DNA of 28,444 bases from Priapulus caudatus (GCF_000485595.1 NW_014577254.1:1-28444), one strand, 5' to 3'; shown: positions 9,437-19,117, counted from the first letter of the stretch. The notes: generated by a model from the sequence alone, not told the origin. Program-made: numbers and translations.

Positions 9437-9705
9437 ATCGTCAAATTCTTACCTGATAAGTATGTTTCTCAACTAGTTAAAAATCCAAAAAAAACTGGAC
9501 GATTTGATATTATGTTCCTGACATTAATTGCTTGCCATGGGCTATGTATGAGCCACGAGTGTATGTTCACATCGAACAATATAGTAAAATAGGAAGTATA
9601 ATGCAGCAATTTAACCATAAAAAGTGAACAGAATTACTTATATTTTGTGAACAAGTGGAAATATATTTTTTATTTTTTACTATTTACGAGGACGTAATCA
9701 CTTTA
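9437..9705 (+). repeat. Dispersed repeat, copy 2
   Basis: The same ordered blocks as 3750-3900, interrupted by about 110 extra bases. Same orientation. Confidence 0.7.
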
Positions 9706-9752
9706 AGGGGCGTACCCCCACATTTGCTCAAATTACTGCGCGCGCCTAACTA

Positions 9753-10578
9753 CAGTAAAAACCCGCGTATAAGAACATAGATTTTTCCAAGTTAGCCTCA
9801 ACATGTTCTTATATAAATGGTGCTTACTGAAAAATTAGGCTCAAAAGGTTCTTAAATAGGTTCTTAATTGTTTCTACTTTTAATATGTACTAGCTGAAAC
9901 CCGCGCTACGCGCGGGCTTAGTATCTGTGATGCATGTGTTACCAGTACAGTAGTTGTTATGTGTAAGGTGTTATATGGAGAGTTTAGTTGTTGCACATGT
10001 TTGTTTTTTTATGGTTGAGATGTCAATACAAATACATGTACAATCATGCTTACACGTAACACATTAACCATTTGTTTGGCAAGTACACAGTGAAATACAG
10101 ACACACGCACACACACACACACACAAATGTTTTATTGTATGCTATGTAGAAACTACTGGTTGATGATACGGACTCCAAAGTTAGAATATAGATAGATCTG
10201 AATGGGCTGGTAGGTCGGGCGACTCATTAACCACTTGGCTGCGTAGCACGTAATATTACGTGCTTCGCATGTTTCCACTGTGTGCGGAATATGTAAATAA
10301 TGCAGTACTGTGTCTCAATAACAATGCCAGGGTGCTGGCATTGTTATTGTTGAGCATTGGCATTGGCATTGGCATTGGCATTGTTATTGCATCGATATGG
10401 TTGAGCTCGTCTTTTTTATTTTACCTGTGTTTCTTTTTAAGTCTTCATCTGCATGGAAAATTAAGAACCTACTTTAAAATCTTAGCCTAAAACAGGTTCT
10501 TATGTAAAGGGGTCTAAATGGGAAATTTTAGCCTAACATGTTCTTAAAATCTATGTTCTTATACGCGGGTTTTTACTG
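9753..10578. mobile_element. TA-flanked DNA transposon with ~34-bp perfect terminal inverted repeats
   Basis: Begins CAGTAAAAACCCGCGTATAA and ends in its exact inverse; the match continues to about 34 bp. TA flanks both sides (9751-9752 and 10579-10580). The ends and TA target are of the Tc1/mariner/pogo kind. The 826-bp interior has no transposase. It includes a hairpin-like CCCGCGCTACGCGCGGG (about 9901-9917) that may mark a nested insertion, a CA microsatellite (near 10105) and an ATTGGC hexamer repeat (10355-10385). Confidence 0.85.
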
Positions 10579-10821
10579 TATCCTTGATCCGCCTTGTACA
10601 CCTAACTAGGGTAGCAAAAGATAATAAACCAGATTCATTACCAGAACAATTATTAATGTCTATAATATAGATATGGTGGATATAAGATAGATATGAGAAA
10701 GATAATTAGGTAGGCTCTGACTATAAGGTCCAATAGAGGTACGGTGGGCTTGGTAACATTCTATATCAGGTTTGCAGTAAGTGATTGGTGTACTGTAACA
10801 ATGCTATCTTGTGATTTTTAG

Positions 10822-10887
10822 ATGCCATATGAAAAGACTGATAATGAAGAAAATTACCCAGATTTCCTGAGCGATCCTGCAATAGTG
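10822..10887 (+). CDS. TUT4/7: TUT4/7-like exon: first-module linker
   Basis: A 66-bp, phase 0/0 exon. It encodes MPYEKTDNEENYPDFLSDPA then IV, between TTTTTAG and GTGCGT. It occupies the place of the 75-bp exon 28115-28189 in the catalytic module, between the PPVLPVL exon and the LW-x-x-LLRFY exon. Its next exon is found only on the minus strand at 17836-17665. Confidence 0.75.
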
Positions 10888-10927
10888 GTGCGTATAGGTG
10901 ATGCATTTATTGTATCCCCCGCGACGA

Positions 10928-11720
10928 AGTCGGCGGGGATACTATGGTTTCATGTCTCACCAGCCGCCGCCGCAGACAATTTCTCTTCCGCTCTATAACT
11001 CGACCCCTAATTGACCTAGTGCTACCAAACTTGGTATACTTACACATCTTGGGGAGAAGGTGAGCAGCGTACCAAAACCAGGTAACTGCGACCTTTATTT
11101 GACCTTTACCTTGACCTTCATCATATTTCCCTTCCGCTCTCTAACTCGGCCCCCTAATTGACCTAGCGCTACCAAACTTGATATACTTACACTTCTTGGG
11201 GAGAAGGTGAGCAGCGTATCAAAACCAGGTCACTGCGACCTTTATTTGACCTTTACCTTGACCTTGATCATATTTCCCTTCTGCTCTCTAACTCGGCCCC
11301 TAATTGACCTAGCGCTACCAATCTTGGTACACATACACATCTTGGGGAGAAGGTAAGCAGCGTACCAAAACCAGGTCACTGCGACCTTTATTTGACCTTT
11401 ACCTTGACCTTAATCATATTTCCCTTCTGCTCTCTAACTCGGCCCCTAATTGACCTAGCGCTACCAAACTTGATATACTTACACTTCTTGGGGAGAAGGT
11501 GAGCAGCGTGCCAAAACCAGGTCACTGCGACCTTTATTTGACCTTGATTATATTTCCCTTCTGCTCTCTAACTCGGGCCCCTAATTGACCTAGCGCTACC
11601 AAACTTGGTATACTTACACATCTTGGGGAGAAGGTGAGCAGCGTACCAAAATCAGGTCACTGCGACCTTTATTTGACCTTTACCTTGACCTTGATCATAT
11701 TTCCCTTCCGCTCTCTAACT
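10928..11720 (+). repeat. Tandem array of ~146-bp units (array 1)
   Basis: About five and a half units, each containing CTAATTGACCTAGCGCTACC, CATCTTGGGGAGAAGGTGAG, ACCAAAACCAGGTCACTGCG and TTGACCTTGATCATATTTCC. The array starts after a GC-rich lead (CCCGCGACGAAGTCGGCGGG). The same unit in inverse orientation forms array 2 (18130-18615). It lies in the intron after exon 10822-10887. Confidence 0.92.
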
Positions 11721-11721
11721 C

Positions 11722-11874
11722 GCGCTGAGGGATCGACGCGTCTCTTCCGCAGGCTCTCCAGCTGCCACATCAGCATCAGCATTCAGATGTCGTCGCAGCT
11801 GTTGTTCGCTGAGAGATCGATCGCGTCCTTCCGCAGGCTCTCCCGCATCAGCATCAGCCACCCCCCCCGCCCCG

Positions 11875-11952
<78 letters not shown>

Positions 11953-12500
11953 CCCCCCCCCCCCCCCCCCCCGCCCCCCCCCCCCCCCCCCCCCCCCCCC
12001 AGATGTCGTCGCAGCTTTGTTCGGCTGAGAGATCGCCGCGGTTCTCTCCCGCAGACTCTCCGCTGGCCACATCAGCATCAGCATCAGATGTCGTCGCCAC
12101 CCAAACGATCACTCGTCGCGGGCGCCAGGGGGGGGGCCGAACGACGACGCGGGAGCGGACGCGGGAGGAGGCACACACAAGGGTGAGCGATCGACGCGTC
12201 TCTTCCGGCCAACTCCTCGCGCGCCCGGCCATCAGCATCAAGCATCAGAGTCGTCGGTGCGCGACCAGCTTGTTGTCGCTGAGAGATCGACCGCGTCTCT
12301 TCGCAGACCTCTGCCGCTGCCGCCACAGCATCAGCATCAGATGTCGTCGCCACTGTTGTTCGGCTGACATTCGACGAGTATCGCCGGAGATCACCGTCGC
12401 CCACCAGCACGCGGACGCTGCCGGATCATCGTCGGCCACGCGTTCCACGTCGTCGGCCACGCGTTCCGCGTCGTCGGCCACAGACGTCAGCAGCTGTTGT
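11722..12500 (-). repeat. Degraded 84-bp (28-residue) repeats, inverted copy
   Basis: Inverse of the clean array at 18620-19117: ACATCAGCATCAGCATCAGATGTCGTCG-type words recur near 11770, 11850, 12070, 12235 and 12325. Contains the poly-C tract and many indels, plus three GTCGTCGGCCACGCGTTCC-like units near 12430-12480. Confidence 0.8.
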
Positions 12501-15500
12501 TCGCTGAATGAGAGGTTCTCTTTCTCGGCGAGACTCTCGATCGCATCTTCACCCGAGCTGTCGGTGTGCGTAACAGATGAACCCTTTTCTACCTTCGAGT
12601 CCGTCAGCACAGCTTTAATGCCCTCTGTACCTGTGCACTCAGTGTGCGTAGCTGGAACAACCTGTTCTGTCTCGTTTGTGCACTCAGTGTGCGTAGTTGG
12701 GTTCACTCTCTCCTGCCTCCTTTTGTACACTCAGTGTGGGGTAGTTGGTTCACTATCTCTGCCTCCTTTGTACACTCAGTGTGCGTAGCTGAACAACCTG
12801 TTCTGTCTCATTGTGCACTCAGTGTGCGTAGTTGGTTCACCTTGTTCTGCCTCCTTTATACACTCAGTGTGCGTAGTTGGTTTCACCCTTGTTCTGCCTC
12901 CTTTATACACTCAGTGTGCCGTAAGTTTGGCCTTGCACCTCTAATTCTGCCTCCTTTATACACTCAGTGTGCGTAGTTGGTTCACTATCTTCTGCTTCCT
13001 CTGTACACTCAGTGTGCGTAGCTAGTACATGCTGTTCTGTCTGGGAATCCATTACCACAGTGCCACTATCAGCCTCTGAGCAGACAGTATTCATAGCTGC
13101 ACATCTGCGCAATCTGACAGTCCGTTTGCCCACACAGAAAATGTCCTTCCGTGGATGCGTACAGGGTGGAGGGACGTCCACAATGCCACCAACACATGGC
13201 AAGGTTCTCCCTGCTGCGATACAGCCATACGCTGGCGCACCATCATGCTGTTTGACGTCGTCCCGCCGACCTTGATCGTCATCCTGTTGATCCTTTCTCG
13301 AGATCGTCCGTCCCTGTTTTTCCCGATCTTCTGTATGATCGTCCGGTCGACTTTGATCATCGTCCTGCCCTCCGTCCTTCCCGTGGCGTGTGTGTGTGAT
13401 CTGGTCCGTCTCCGCTCGCTCGACCTCTTTTTGGCTGCTCGTCGTCCTGCCGACTGATCGTCGCCCCTGTCGACCTCCGATCGTCGTCTCTGGCGCTTGC
13501 CGGCGGGCCGTTGCGTCCCCGGCGGACTTTGATTGTCCTCTCTGCTGAACTCCGATCGACATCCCTGCTGAAACTCCTCGACATCCTGCCGCCTCCGTCG
13601 ACATCCTGCCAACCCCCGATCGACTCTGTTGCGACTTGATCGTGTCTGCTGACCCTGGGTCGCGTCTTGCGACCTTGATCGTCGTCCCTGCCGACCTTGA
13701 TCGCCGTCTTGGCCGGACCTTCCGATCGTCGCCTGGCAGCGACCTGATCGACGTCCTGCCGACCTTATCGTCGTCCCGGGCCCGACCTTGATCGACGTCC
13801 GCTCCGACCTTGAAATCGTCACCTGACGACCTTCTTGATCGTCGTCCTTCGACCTTGATCTCGCGCCGCGGACCTGATCTCCCTCTGAACCCGATCGACA
13901 TTCCTGCTGAAACTCGCTCGACATCCTGCGAGCCTCGATCGACATCCTGCGACTGTGATCGTTGTCCTGTGACCTCTTTTGATCCGACGTCTTGCCGACC
14001 CTGTCGTCGTCCTGCCGACCTTCCAGACGACGTCCTGTCGACCTTTGATCTGATCCGTCCTGCCGACTTCGGATTGTCGTCCTGCCGACCTTGATCGTCG
14101 TCCTGCGTAAGACCTCGTCGACGTCCTGCCGACCGATTCGACGTCCTGGCTGACCTTGATCTTCGGTCCTGNNNNNNNNNNNNNNNNNNNNNNNNNNNNN
14201 NNNNNNNNNNNNNNNNNNNNNNNNNNNNNNNNNNNNNNNNNNNNNNNNNNNNNNNNNNNNNNNNNNNNNNNNNNNNNNNNNNNNNNNNNNNNNNNNNNNN
14301 NNNNNNNNNNNNNNNNNNNNNNNNNNNNNNNNNNNNNNNNNNNNNNNNNNNNNNNNNNNNNNNNNNNNNNNNNNNNNNNNNNNNNNNNNNNNNNNNNNNN
14401 NNNNNNNNNNNNNNNNNNNNNNNNNNNNNNNNNNNNNNNNNNNNNNNNNNNNNNNNNNNNNNNNNNNNNNNNNNNNNNNNNNNNNNNNNNNNNNNNNNNN
14501 NNNNNNNNNNNNNNNNNNNNNNNNNNNNNNNNNNNNNNNNNNNNNNNNNNNNNNNNNNNNNNNNNNNNNNNNNNNNNNNNNNNNNNNNNNNNNNNNNNNN
14601 NNNNNNNNNNNNNNNNNNNNNNNNNNNNNNNNNNNNNNNNNNNNNNNNNNNNNNNNNNNNNNNNNNNNNNNNNNNNNNNNNNNNNNNNNNNNNNNNNNNN
14701 NNNNNNNNNNNNNNNNNNNNNNNNNNNNNNNNNNNNNNNNNNNNNNNNNNNNNNNNNNNNNNNNNNNNNNNNNNNNNNNNNNNNNNNNNNNNNNNNNNNN
14801 NNNNNNNNNNNNNNNNNNNNNNNNNNNNNNNNNNNNNNNNNNNNNNNNNNNNNNNNNNNNNNNNNNNNNNNNNNNNNNNNNNNNNNNNNNNNNNNNNNNN
14901 NNNNNNNNNNNNNNNNNNNNNNNNNNNNNNNNNNNNNNNNNNNNNNNNNNNNNNNNNNNNNNNNNNNNNNNNNNNNNNNNNNNNNNNNNNNNNNNNNNNN
15001 NNNNNNNNNNNNNNNNNNNNNNNNNNNNNNNNNNNNNNNNNNNNNNNNNNNNNNNNNNNNNNNNNNNTCCCTGAAATGGACTTGCATCGATCGACGTCCT
15101 GCCGACCTTGATCGACGTCCTGCTGACCTTGATCGTTGTCCTGCTGACCTTGGTCGACGTCTTGCCGACCTTGATCGTCGTCCTGCCGACCTTGACTGAC
15201 TCCGTGCGACTGATCGTCGTCTGCCGACCTTGATCGACGTCTTCGACCTGATGATCGTCCTGCCGACCTGATCCGACGTCCTGCCGACCTGATCGACGTC
15301 CTGCCGACCTTGATCGTCGTCCTGACGACCTTGATCGACGTCCTGCCGACCTTGATCGTCGTCTTGACGACCTTGATCGTCGTCCTGCCGACCTTGATCG
15401 TCGTCCCGCGGACCTTGATTGTCCTCCTGCTGAACTCGATCGACATCCTGCTGAACTCGATCGACATCCTGCCGACCTCGATCGACGTCCTGCCGACCTT

Positions 15501-16185
15501 GATCGTTGTCCTGCTGACCTTGATCGACGTCTTGCCGACCTTGATCGTCGTCCTGCCGACCTTGATCGACGTCCTGTCGACCTTGATCGTCGTCCTGCCG
15601 ACCTTGATCGACGTCCTGCCGACCTTGATCGTCGTCCTGCCGACCTTGATCGTCGTCCTGCCGACCTTGATCGTCGTCCTGCTGACCTTGATCGTTCGCA
15701 ACGCTCCCGTTCCGAGGATCCGCGAGCGGGGAAGGGGCGCGTACGTCCGGATCGACCCGCTTGCATCCGGGCGCCGTGAAACCTCGCCTGCGGCCGTCGT
15801 CTCGGAGAACGCCTCTACGGTGGCGGACTCCCGCATCATGACAAACAGCTTCTCAAAGACGTCGCTGCTCTGTGCTGGCTCCTCCCCGGCGCGGCGGCGC
15901 GCTCGCTCTGCGGGGTGCGGCAGCGCTGCGCAAGACGGCCGCTGGCGACGATGGCAGGGTCGTCCAGCAGTCTCGCGTCGTCGCACGGCGACGGGAAGCG
16001 AGCGAGCTTTCGACTTGTCGTTCGCTCTGTCGAGGGGCGGCATCGTTCCTCGCTGCTGGAGCCGCATCCGCTAACTTCCTTCCATCTCTGACTGCTGCTC
16101 CCCTCTTCCGATTTGGTTCGACTTTCGGTCTTTTGGGATTTGATGGAGTCTGTTTCGGCCAGCTTCTTGCCTTTAGTTACCTCAA
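11722..16185 (-). CDS. TUT4/7: TUT4/7-like exon (inverted): giant repetitive acidic linker, with sequence errors and an N gap
   Basis: On the minus strand a 3' splice site (CTACAG) precedes 16185, and the exon opens VEVTKGKKLAETDSIK, in phase 1 with exon 16752-16558. A unique part (to about 15690) includes DVFEKLFVMMRESA. It passes into a 7-residue repeat (DQGRQDD type, to about 13255), a Cys-containing unique stretch (CVGGIVDVPPPC near 13200), nine 16-residue repeats around THTEC, then 28-residue DADAD repeats up to 11722, where the array at 10928-11720 begins. Single-base gains and losses break the frame many times and 896 bases are unknown, so no continuous translation exists. The plus-strand copy at 24600 fixes the true frame at its start. 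Expected continuation: 18620-20470. Confidence 0.7.
11862..12000. repeat. Poly-C tract
   Basis: Roughly 135 bases of C interrupted by a few G, inside an 84-bp repeat unit. It splits the unit, has no counterpart in the clean array at 18620-19117, and is probably a sequencing or assembly artefact. Confidence 0.9.
12636..13022 (-). repeat. ~48-bp coding minisatellite (THTEC repeats)
   Basis: Nine copies of a unit containing CACTCAGTGTGCGTAG (plus strand), which on the minus strand encodes EAEQGEPTTHTECIKE-like 16-residue repeats. Cys occurs once per repeat. Part of the linker exon. Confidence 0.85.
13255..15690 (-). repeat. 21-bp coding minisatellite (DQGRQDD heptads), interrupted by a gap
   Basis: Unit GATCAAGGTCGGCAGGACGAC on the minus strand. 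In the frame fixed by the unique sequence before it, it encodes DQGRQDD/DQGRQDV heptads. 15090-15690 is regular; 13255-14171 is heavily diverged or error-ridden. The unit carries no stop in any frame on either strand, which produces long spurious frames. Confidence 0.9.
14172..15067. other. Assembly gap (896 N)
   Basis: A run of N inside the 21-bp minisatellite. The true repeat length is unknown. Confidence 1.
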
Positions 16186-16299
16186 CTGTAGAATGCAGTA
16201 ATGCATGTTATACATACATTAAATTAATACTAGCAGCAAGCGCTGGTGCTGCCCAGGAAAAGGTAGACTCCATAAAATGAAGTGATTAACAACACATAA

Positions 16300-16354
16300 T
16301 ACCATACAATATATATATATATATAATATTGTATGGATTATGTTTAATCACTTC

Positions 16355-16402
<48 letters not shown>

Positions 16403-16436
16403 TATCATATCATATCATATCATATCATATCATATC
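16300..16436. repeat. AT and CATAT microsatellites
   Basis: (AT)n tracts with a small hairpin (ACAATATTATA type), followed by a seven-fold CATAT pentamer. The counterpart at 24416-24480 is shorter. Confidence 0.9.
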
Positions 16437-16557
16437 TGTCATTAGCAAAAACTAGCACTGCAATGTTGAGCACAAACAGTGAGTAATGTAATTATTAGCT
16501 ATGTCTGCAGTTTCTTTACAATATTCTGTAGCATGATGGCAGTGACTTTGAACATAC

Positions 16558-16752
16558 CTTGCTGCGCTTGTAGCTCTGCTCTCAGGTCTAATAAGAGGAT
16601 TGACTCTGAGTTTTTGATGCAGGTGAAAAGGGGTCCTTCCACAGTTGTGGTACACCAAAGTACTTGTAGGCGCCCTCTTAGCCTGTCATAGATGTAGTCC
16701 CACAATTTTGGGGCACTGAGAGCCCATCCTAAGTTTCCTCTAGTATAGGGAT
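16558..16752 (-). CDS. TUT4/7: TUT4/7-like exon (inverted): end of first PAP-associated domain
   Basis: A 195-bp exon, phase 1/1, minus strand. It encodes DPYTRGNLGWALSAPKLWDY then IYDRLRG, the conserved IEDP...RN.A..L...-x-YEY helix region closing the first PAP-associated domain. Compared with the copy at 24101-24295 it has one extra base near 16671 (GGGCGCC for GGGGCC) and lacks one A near 16645. These shift and then restore the frame, so about a dozen residues read RLQVLWCTT instead of AYKYFGVPQ. The other copy has the family-like residues, so the left copy probably carries sequencing errors. Confidence 0.9.
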
Positions 16753-17243
16753 CTAAAAAATATAAAAACCAGTGTATAGAAATGAAACAATTAAAGAGTT
16801 AACAGTTAATTGTAATAAAACCAGTATTAATCCAGGGTCATCTGCAATATATTACTCAGGAAATAAAACTGCAACTACACACATTTCTCTCTGCATGTCC
16901 ACGTTATATAGCACTAGCAAGGATCCACAAAGTAACATATACCTTTGATGAGACCAAAATGCTATATTAGGATTTTTACCAAACCATGGAATGACCAGGT
17001 ACAAATTTCGACCCTAGTTTTCCAAGTGTAGAGGCAGGGGTTAAGTTATCGTTTGCCAAATTCCCCAAATGTGAATTAAAAGTTGAATTTGGCGAAAAAA
17101 TGTCATTATAAATTTGCCAAAAAGCTAAAGCTAATTAGGCCCTTCAGGCTGAACTCAAATTCTACCCACTAGAGACCGCTACAAGCCTATTCGTAGGCCG
17201 CTCGAATTCTACACAAGATCGCTACTTGTACCTTCTATAGACT

Positions 17244-17660
17244 ATAGTATGCAACATTGTAACTTCTACAAACAATAACATGCAACTTTGTAACTTCTAC
17301 AAACAATAACAGGCAATGTTGTAACTTCTACAAACAATAACATGCAACTTTGTAACTTCTACAAACAATAACATGCAACTTTGTAACTTCTACAAACAAT
17401 AACATGAAACTTGTAACTTCTACAAACAATAACATGCAACATTGTAACTTCTACAAACAATAACATGAAACTTTGTAACTTCTACAAACAATAACATGCA
17501 ACTTTGTAACTTCTACGAACAATAACATGAAACTTTGTAACTTCTACAAACAATAACATGCAACTTTGTAACTTCTACAAACAATAACATGCAACATTGT
17601 AACTTCTACAAACAATAACATGCAACCTTGTAACTTTTACAAACAACAACATACAACGTT
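17244..17660 (-). repeat. 31-bp tandem repeat derived from a splice donor region
   Basis: About 13 units of ACTTCTACAAACAATAACAT + GCAACTTTGTA (plus strand). On the minus strand each unit looks like TAGAAGTTACAAAGTTGCAT..., very close to the exon end plus donor at 17670-17650 (ATAGAAG|GTACAACGTTG). The donor GGTAC is GTTAC in most units. Located in the intron directly after exon 17836-17665. Confidence 0.9.
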
Positions 17661-17664
17661 GTAC

Positions 17665-17836
17665 CTTCTATTGATAGCCGCCGTTGGCTCCACCTCCTGC
17701 CCTTCCTTGACAACATTTCCAGCTCTCGTATGCAGACTACATACTCCGTGATTTCAAAATCCACTGCATAAAAACGTAGCAAATCCAACCAGAGCTGGCC
17801 CAGTCCCATGTTGTTTTCCGTCTTCCATGTCTTAGC
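17665..17836 (-). CDS. TUT4/7: TUT4/7-like exon (inverted): first PAP-associated domain
   Basis: A 172-bp exon, phase 0 to 1, minus strand, after GCACAG and before GTACAA. It encodes AKTWKTENNMGLGQLWLDLL, then RFYAVDFEITEYVVCIRELE and RWSQRRLSIE. The LGQLWLxLLRFY and RRxxIEDP patterns are diagnostic for the first module of TUT4/7. It is the counterpart of exon 25587-25764 (178 bp, same phases). It should follow exon 10822-10887, so its orientation is opposite to that of the gene. Confidence 0.93.
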
Positions 17837-18129
17837 CTGTGCAATGATAATTTTGAACTTTTATACACCAATTGATGACAATTAAATTACAATAGTAGAA
17901 ACAATCAAGGATTTACTTCATAACACACAAGATTACACTGTTAGCAGTTTGTCAATCTCAGTGTGACACTGTCTAGTCTAGTTTCATTCCACTATAACAC
18001 CGATTTTTATTGTGTACGTGATGGCATAGACTGAGTCTGTCAACAATTCTGTCAGATTTATCATCCATGATTCAACTAGAAAGGGCAGTTGTCGCCAACT
18101 ACATGTATAGTATCCCCCTACCCCCGTGT
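17837..18129. other. Intron sequence (inverted part)
   Basis: AT-rich DNA upstream of the minus-strand exon, ending in a C-rich TATCCCCC stretch that borders array 2. No gene seen. Confidence 0.6.
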
Positions 18130-18615
18130 ATCGCCTATTCCCCTATCCCCCATGTATAGTATCCCCCTAGTATCCCCCGTGTTCTTTCCAAGATGTGTAA
18201 GTATACAAAGTTTGGTCACGCTAGGTAAATTAGGGGCCGAGTTATAGAGCGGAAGGGAAATATGATGAAGGTCAAGGTCAAGGTCATTGTCAAATAAAGG
18301 TTGGAGTGACCTGGTTTTGGTACGCGACACACCTCCCCAAGATGTGTAAGTATACCAAGTTTGGTACGCTAGGTCAATTAGGGGCCCGAGTATGGAGCGG
18401 AGAAGAGAAATATGGTCAAGGTCAAGGTCAAATAAGGTCGTAGTGACCTGGTTTTGGTAGCGCACTAGGTCAATTAGGGCCGAGTTATAGAGCGGAAGGA
18501 AAATATGATCAAGGTCAAGGTAAAGGTCAATAAAGGTCGCAGTGACCTGGTTTTGGTACGCTGCGCACCTTCTCCCCAAGATGTGTAAGTATACAAGTTT
18601 GTAGCGCTAGGTCAA
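18130..18615 (-). repeat. Tandem array of ~146-bp units (array 2, inverted)
   Basis: Three to four incomplete units of the same sequence as 10928-11720 in inverse orientation, with many small deletions. It ends abruptly at about 18618, where the 84-bp coding repeat begins. Together with array 1 it brackets the inverted block. Confidence 0.9.
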
Positions 18616-18619
18616 TTAG

Positions 18620-19117
18620 GCGCAACAACAGCTGGCGACGACATCTGATGCTGATGCTGATGCGGCAGCGGGAGAGTCTGCGGAAGAGACGCGTCGAGCT
18701 CTCAGCGATCAACAGCTGGCGACGACATCTGATGCTGATGCTGATGCGGCAGCGGGAGAGTCTGCGGAAGAGACGCGTCGATCTCTCAGCGAACAACAGC
18801 TGGCGACGACATCTGATGCTGATGCTGATGCGGCAGCGGGAGAGTCTGCGGAAGAGACGCGTCGATCTCTCAGCGAACAACAGCTGGCGACGACATCTGA
18901 TGCTGATGCTGATGCGGCAGCGGGAGAGTCTGCGGAAGAGACGCGTCGATCTCTCAGCGAACAACAGCTGGCGACGACATCTGAGGCTGATGCTGATGCG
19001 GCAGCGGGAGAGTCTGCGGAAGAGACGCGTCGCTCTCTCAGCGAACAACAGCTGGCGACGACATCTGAGGCTGATGCTGATGCGGCAGCGGGAGAGTCTG
19101 CGGAAGAGACGCGTCGC
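18620..19117 (+). repeat. 84-bp coding tandem repeat, six units
   Basis: Nearly identical units with GATGCTGATGCTGATGCGGC at intervals of exactly 84 bp (about 18648, 18732, 18816, 18900, 18984, 19068). Unit length is a multiple of three, so copy-number change keeps the frame. The last two units share a T-to-G change (GAGGCTGATGCT). Confidence 0.95.

Larger units (their letters stand above)
8606..10821 (+). other. Intron with simple repeats and three repeat elements
   Basis: Contains a TATATG-type microsatellite (about 8740-8890), a hAT-like element (8922-9418), dispersed repeat copy 2 (9437-9705) and a TA-flanked transposon (9753-10578). The last ~240 bp hold nothing recognisable. Confidence 0.7.
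15673..17243 (-). repeat. Left copy of an inverted duplication (pairs with 23613-25099)
   Basis: The minus strand matches the plus strand of 23613-25099 almost base for base, covering one whole exon, an intron with an AT and a CATAT microsatellite, and the start of the linker exon. Differences are mostly single-base indels and the length of the AT tract. The copy begins in a 31-bp tandem repeat and ends in the 21-bp minisatellite. Confidence 0.92.

Noticed and set aside
11634-12788. Plus-strand open frame with a poly-proline run
   Set aside because: It runs through the ~146-bp array, the poly-C tract and the inverse of the coding repeats; it has no splice or motif support and is a by-product of repeats.
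12903-16067. Very long minus-strand frame (over 1000 codons)
   Set aside because: A third of it is N, and in most of its length it is in the KVGRTTI frame of the 21-bp repeat, not the DQGRQDD frame set by the intact copy of the exon start. Single-base errors shift it.
15310-16074. Plus-strand hydrophobic frame (LIVVLPT repeats) resembling a membrane protein
   Set aside because: It is the antisense of the 21-bp coding minisatellite; apparent membrane segments are a consequence of the repeat.
17244-17660. 31-bp repeats considered as a CRISPR array
   Set aside because: No spacers: the units are contiguous and the context is an animal intron.
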